Notes under the pieces: generated by a model
What the model was told of the DNA's origin: nothing
The model's input: only the letters and a program-made list of their open reading frames with translations
Databases searched by the model: none
Assembly: GCA_028565635.1 (NCBI GenBank)
Contig: JAOXYB010052834.1
Span: forward strand, 4,379 to 26,070
Length of the DNA stretch: 21,692 nt
Origin: Phoronis ovalis
Lineage: Eukaryota > Phoronida > Phoronidae
Reading direction: 5' to 3'
Translations under genes and position numbers: made by a program
Shown here: positions 18,695-21,692 of the stretch, in pieces
Position numbering within the stretch: the first letter of the stretch is position 1
Layout of the letters: every line of letters starts with the position of its first letter

Positions 18695-19771
18695 TTATAA
18701 TTTTCAATTGACGGTTAAAATTTTGGCTGTACAGCGAAAAGGGGGCAGAAAAAATATTATTAATGATAGATATTGTTAATATATTAGTTAATATTATTGA
18801 TGGCACAAATACAATTTCAAATAAATCCATTTGATGGGTGGTTGGTCCCAAACTAACATATTAAACAAACATCAGCTATCCTGTTTTAGGCCTCTGCGGC
18901 ATAATTCCCTAACATGTGTTTTTGAATCTACAATGTATCTCTGCAATTTCAGGGGTTACTTTAGGAATTCCCAACTAGGACTGATCCAGTAATTAATGAC
19001 TGATATTTTATATGAGAATTATTATGGCTGACGCTAAAATAAACTAAGAAACAGGCAGTAACATTTTCTATAACAGCATTTATACTATGGCATATCTTTC
19101 AAGAGCTTTTTACTGATTATCCTAATTATATTTCAGTAAAACGAACGCATGATAAACTACCGTGCCTGTCCTGCAGTACGTTGTATTCCGGGGGTTGTAT
19201 TACAAATTTACATTCAACTGGTATAACAAAACTTGGCTGTATCCAAGGGACTAAAAGTGGTAGATCCCATTTTTTACAAGAAAGAATTTGAGCCTTTTAG
19301 TTTTGTTTTTTTTATTAGTATACTCTCTAATTTTCTGATACATTTTTGGGAAAAACTGTACCAGGTGTTTTATACAAAGTTTAATGTGATTTTTCATATT
19401 GAAATTTTGGAAATTATTGTACTAAAACGGATATTTTTAAGATTATAGTTATTACACCCCAAGCTTAGTAGAATATTCTCATATGCTAATAGAGTAAAGG
19501 ACCTGTCAGATCAAAGCAAAATGTTTCAATTTAGGTTTCAAAATGATCATATACATGTCAGGACCACACATATTTAGTAGAAAGTTGCCAAGGAATTTGA
19601 ATTTTGTTGGGTCCAATTCCAAGTCATGCAAATAATTTTTTACACATTTTATTTTATACATGTTCAGTGAAAATAACAAAGAATCCTATTATATGATGAT
19701 TTAATATATCTTTGTTCATGTCGATTGTCTTATAAAATAGCTTAAAAACGAACAGCTTTGTTTTTGAAATG

Positions 19772-19915
19772 CATACCTGTCAAGTTGCAATAATTTTTGG
19801 GAGGGAGATTTTTTGTAAATTTTGATCGCGGACCAGCAACAGCAGCGCCAAAGAAGCTAGCGTGCGGCCTTTTGTGCGCAGGAGGGGTCACTCTCTAGAA
19901 CAGGGGGAGTGTGGA
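19772..19915. repeat. GC-richer patch, probable fragment of a dispersed repeat
   Basis: It runs from catacctgtcaagttgcaa through gggagggagatttttt to gcaggaggggtcactctc and the following G-rich bases. Its composition differs sharply from the AT-rich surroundings. The opening resembles repeats I associate with other invertebrate genomes, but that recollection is weak and unverified. Confidence 0.3.
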
Positions 19916-20436
19916 GGATTAACTCTCTTGATAAAACAATTTGATTTCTGATGCTGCTTCCTGCTATCTGGTGCATCAGAGTACAGTCTGAAAATATTTG
20001 CCTTAAAAAAATGTGTTTTCCAAAGTTAAAAGTACAAGAGTTGCACAACAAAAAAAAATGAATATAGTCATCATGCATGTTAATTCTTTAAATTTGTTGC
20101 AAATGCAAAAAATATATATCTTATTTTTAATTCATTTATAATTACTTTATTTATAATAAAAATACTTATTTCGTGTGTTTCAATACCAGTGTTTTAATTT
20201 CTGAGTAAAGTAATTCATAAATTTTATTCATATAACAATAAAGCAAAAATAAAGTTTCTGCTTTTTTCAACTCTTCATACTTAAAAAAGTAAAAAAGAAT
20301 CTAAATGATTATATCTTGTGTTATCACATACCACAGTTTTTTTTCATGACCCTGAAAGTGGTTCAACCGTCTGCCGATAGGAAAATTACGCATTTTTCGT
20401 ATGTCAATTAAGTTAGTTCCCTTTTCATTTTTTCCC

Positions 20437-20466
20437 AAGGAAAAAGGAATTATTATCTTTTTCCTT
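20437..20466. repeat. Perfect 10-bp stem hairpin
   Basis: AAGGAAAAAG (20437-20446) and CTTTTTCCTT (20457-20466) enclose a 10-nt loop. No gene end is known nearby. Confidence 0.5.
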
Positions 20467-21692
20467 ATCCGATTGAGGGTTTCATGCAAAAAAGTGATCG
20501 ATTAACACTTTATCACCGTGGATACATAAATAACTGAAGTGTCATCAAATATATAATTTGCTTTAATCTTTGCATGTATGTTGAATTACAAATGAATCAC
20601 ATACATACAATGAACCATATACAATATTCAAGTGATTTAATTATAATAAATATAATTATGAAAACAAAATGAAATCATATTCCGCCAAAAGACATCAGAA
20701 GTGATTATTACTGTTATTAAATAAACTAGTTGTTTTTAGTCTTTAAACAAAAATAAAAAGATTTTATCAAGGCAATTTTTAACTTTATCCCATTTCTGAT
20801 TTTTGCTTTCAGGAATAATGCACAAAATCTGAAAACACGAGAAATAAACCAGATTTTAATAATACTTGAATTTATACAGTTGAATACTTCAGCTTAAAAA
20901 TATAATTTATTTGTTACAAAAGCATTTTAGTAAATAAATCGAGCGGGAATTTCCACGAAAATTTATTTCTTGGAAATAGGGATACGTATGTACCAGCCTC
21001 GTTATTGAGAAAGTCAAACTACTGCATTACGCCAACTACATGCGCATGCTTTAATCCCAAATACTTGTACAGTACATAACATGCCTTATTTTTCGCAAAA
21101 TGATATGAAGATGTAGTTGAAAATAAATTCATCTCTGCTCTGTTCAAACAATCAGTATGCCTTCATCAAGAACGTAGGTTATTATTAGTAACCAGACTGC
21201 AACACGCTTTTGATACAATACGGTATTCATAACAAATTCGTGTACTTTTACTATCGGATCAGAAGTCGCATGTATAATAATAACAGAATAGTCCTTAGTA
21301 AAAAGACACACACAGATACGATCGAACCAACAGGAAACAAGTGTATTAATTTGGTATATTTTGGACGATCTCATTTAACGGAGCACGCTCCAGAAAGTTG
21401 ATATAGGTGAAAATATTATTATTGTTTTAAACTGAAAAGCTTAAGATTGTCAACAATAATTTCACTTATCTAAGACAATTAAGTTAGTTCTAGATTCCTT
21501 GTTAAATATTAAGGAAAATGAATATATGCAATTTTGTCTTATTAAAGGAAAAGGGAACTGTTCCTTTGTTCTTTCTTATTCGAATGCATGCTTGAATAGA
21601 GAGAAAAGATGATCCAACTAGACATTCGGTGAGTTGTAAACAACTCCGAGAGTGTACCCCCAGCCAAGAATGCTGTCAGTTGGAGAGACTGG

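Larger units (their letters stand above)
17615..21692. other. Long stretch without recognisable exons
   Basis: If the oxygenase gene continues to the right, as its missing N-terminus implies, this is intron or 5' flank. I searched the minus strand by eye for the expected family motifs (NGPG, HWFDG) and found none. Repeat-like patches and hairpins occur, listed separately. No other gene is supported. Confidence 0.55.

Noticed and set aside
21300-21345. Minus-strand phrase SCWFDRIC resembling the HWFDG motif missing from the oxygenase
   Set aside because: Only Trp-Phe-Asp agrees; the flanking residues do not match the family and no exon boundaries fit.
20405-21565. Shared 15-bp direct repeat (caattaagttagttc) and a 12-bp inverted match, possible ends of a 1.1-kb element
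   Set aside because: The matches are short, A/T-rich and inconsistent in orientation, with no target-site duplication.

Overview
This is animal genomic DNA. It is AT-rich, genes are split by GT-AG introns, introns are full of dispersed repeats, and both gene products belong to animal protein families. A marine invertebrate, possibly a mollusc or other lophotrochozoan, would fit the repeat style and the gene content, but the species cannot be read from the sequence. No rRNA, tRNA, CRISPR array or bacterial feature was seen.

Layout. (1) Positions 2-4853, plus strand: the 3' part of a membrane-anchored mucin-like gene. I joined eight exons with consistent reading phase. They encode a Ser/Thr/Ala/Pro-rich tandem-repeat region open at the left edge, an EGF domain, an SEA-like domain, a calcium-binding-type EGF, a second EGF, one transmembrane helix and a cytoplasmic tail. 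Two in-frame microexons (24 and 18 nt) are possible. (2) Positions 4854-6517: the gap between two convergent gene ends, with poly(A) signals and two AT-rich palindromes. (3) Positions 6518-16170, minus strand: nine exons of a carotenoid cleavage oxygenase (BCO1/BCO2/RPE65 family) that chain in perfect phase to the stop codon, about 449 residues. All four iron-binding histidines are present, but the N-terminal 80 or so residues are not found. (4) Positions 16171-21692: no recognisable exon. This is probably 5' intron of the oxygenase gene, containing a mariner-type inverted-repeat element and other repeat-like patches.

The oxygenase introns hold most of the unusual structure: a degenerate repeat family of roughly 280 bp present in many copies between about 6.75 and 12.06 kb, a 399-bp element with 34-bp terminal inverted repeats, an imperfect 87-bp palindrome, and a cluster of direct-repeat TGACCT half-sites. 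Three pairs in that cluster have the 5-nt spacing of retinoic-acid response elements. Because the host gene makes, or is related to enzymes that make, retinoids, the cluster is the most attractive regulatory candidate, although it may simply be repeat-derived.

The two genes are tail to tail and nothing in the sequence links their functions. No promoter of either gene lies visibly inside the window.
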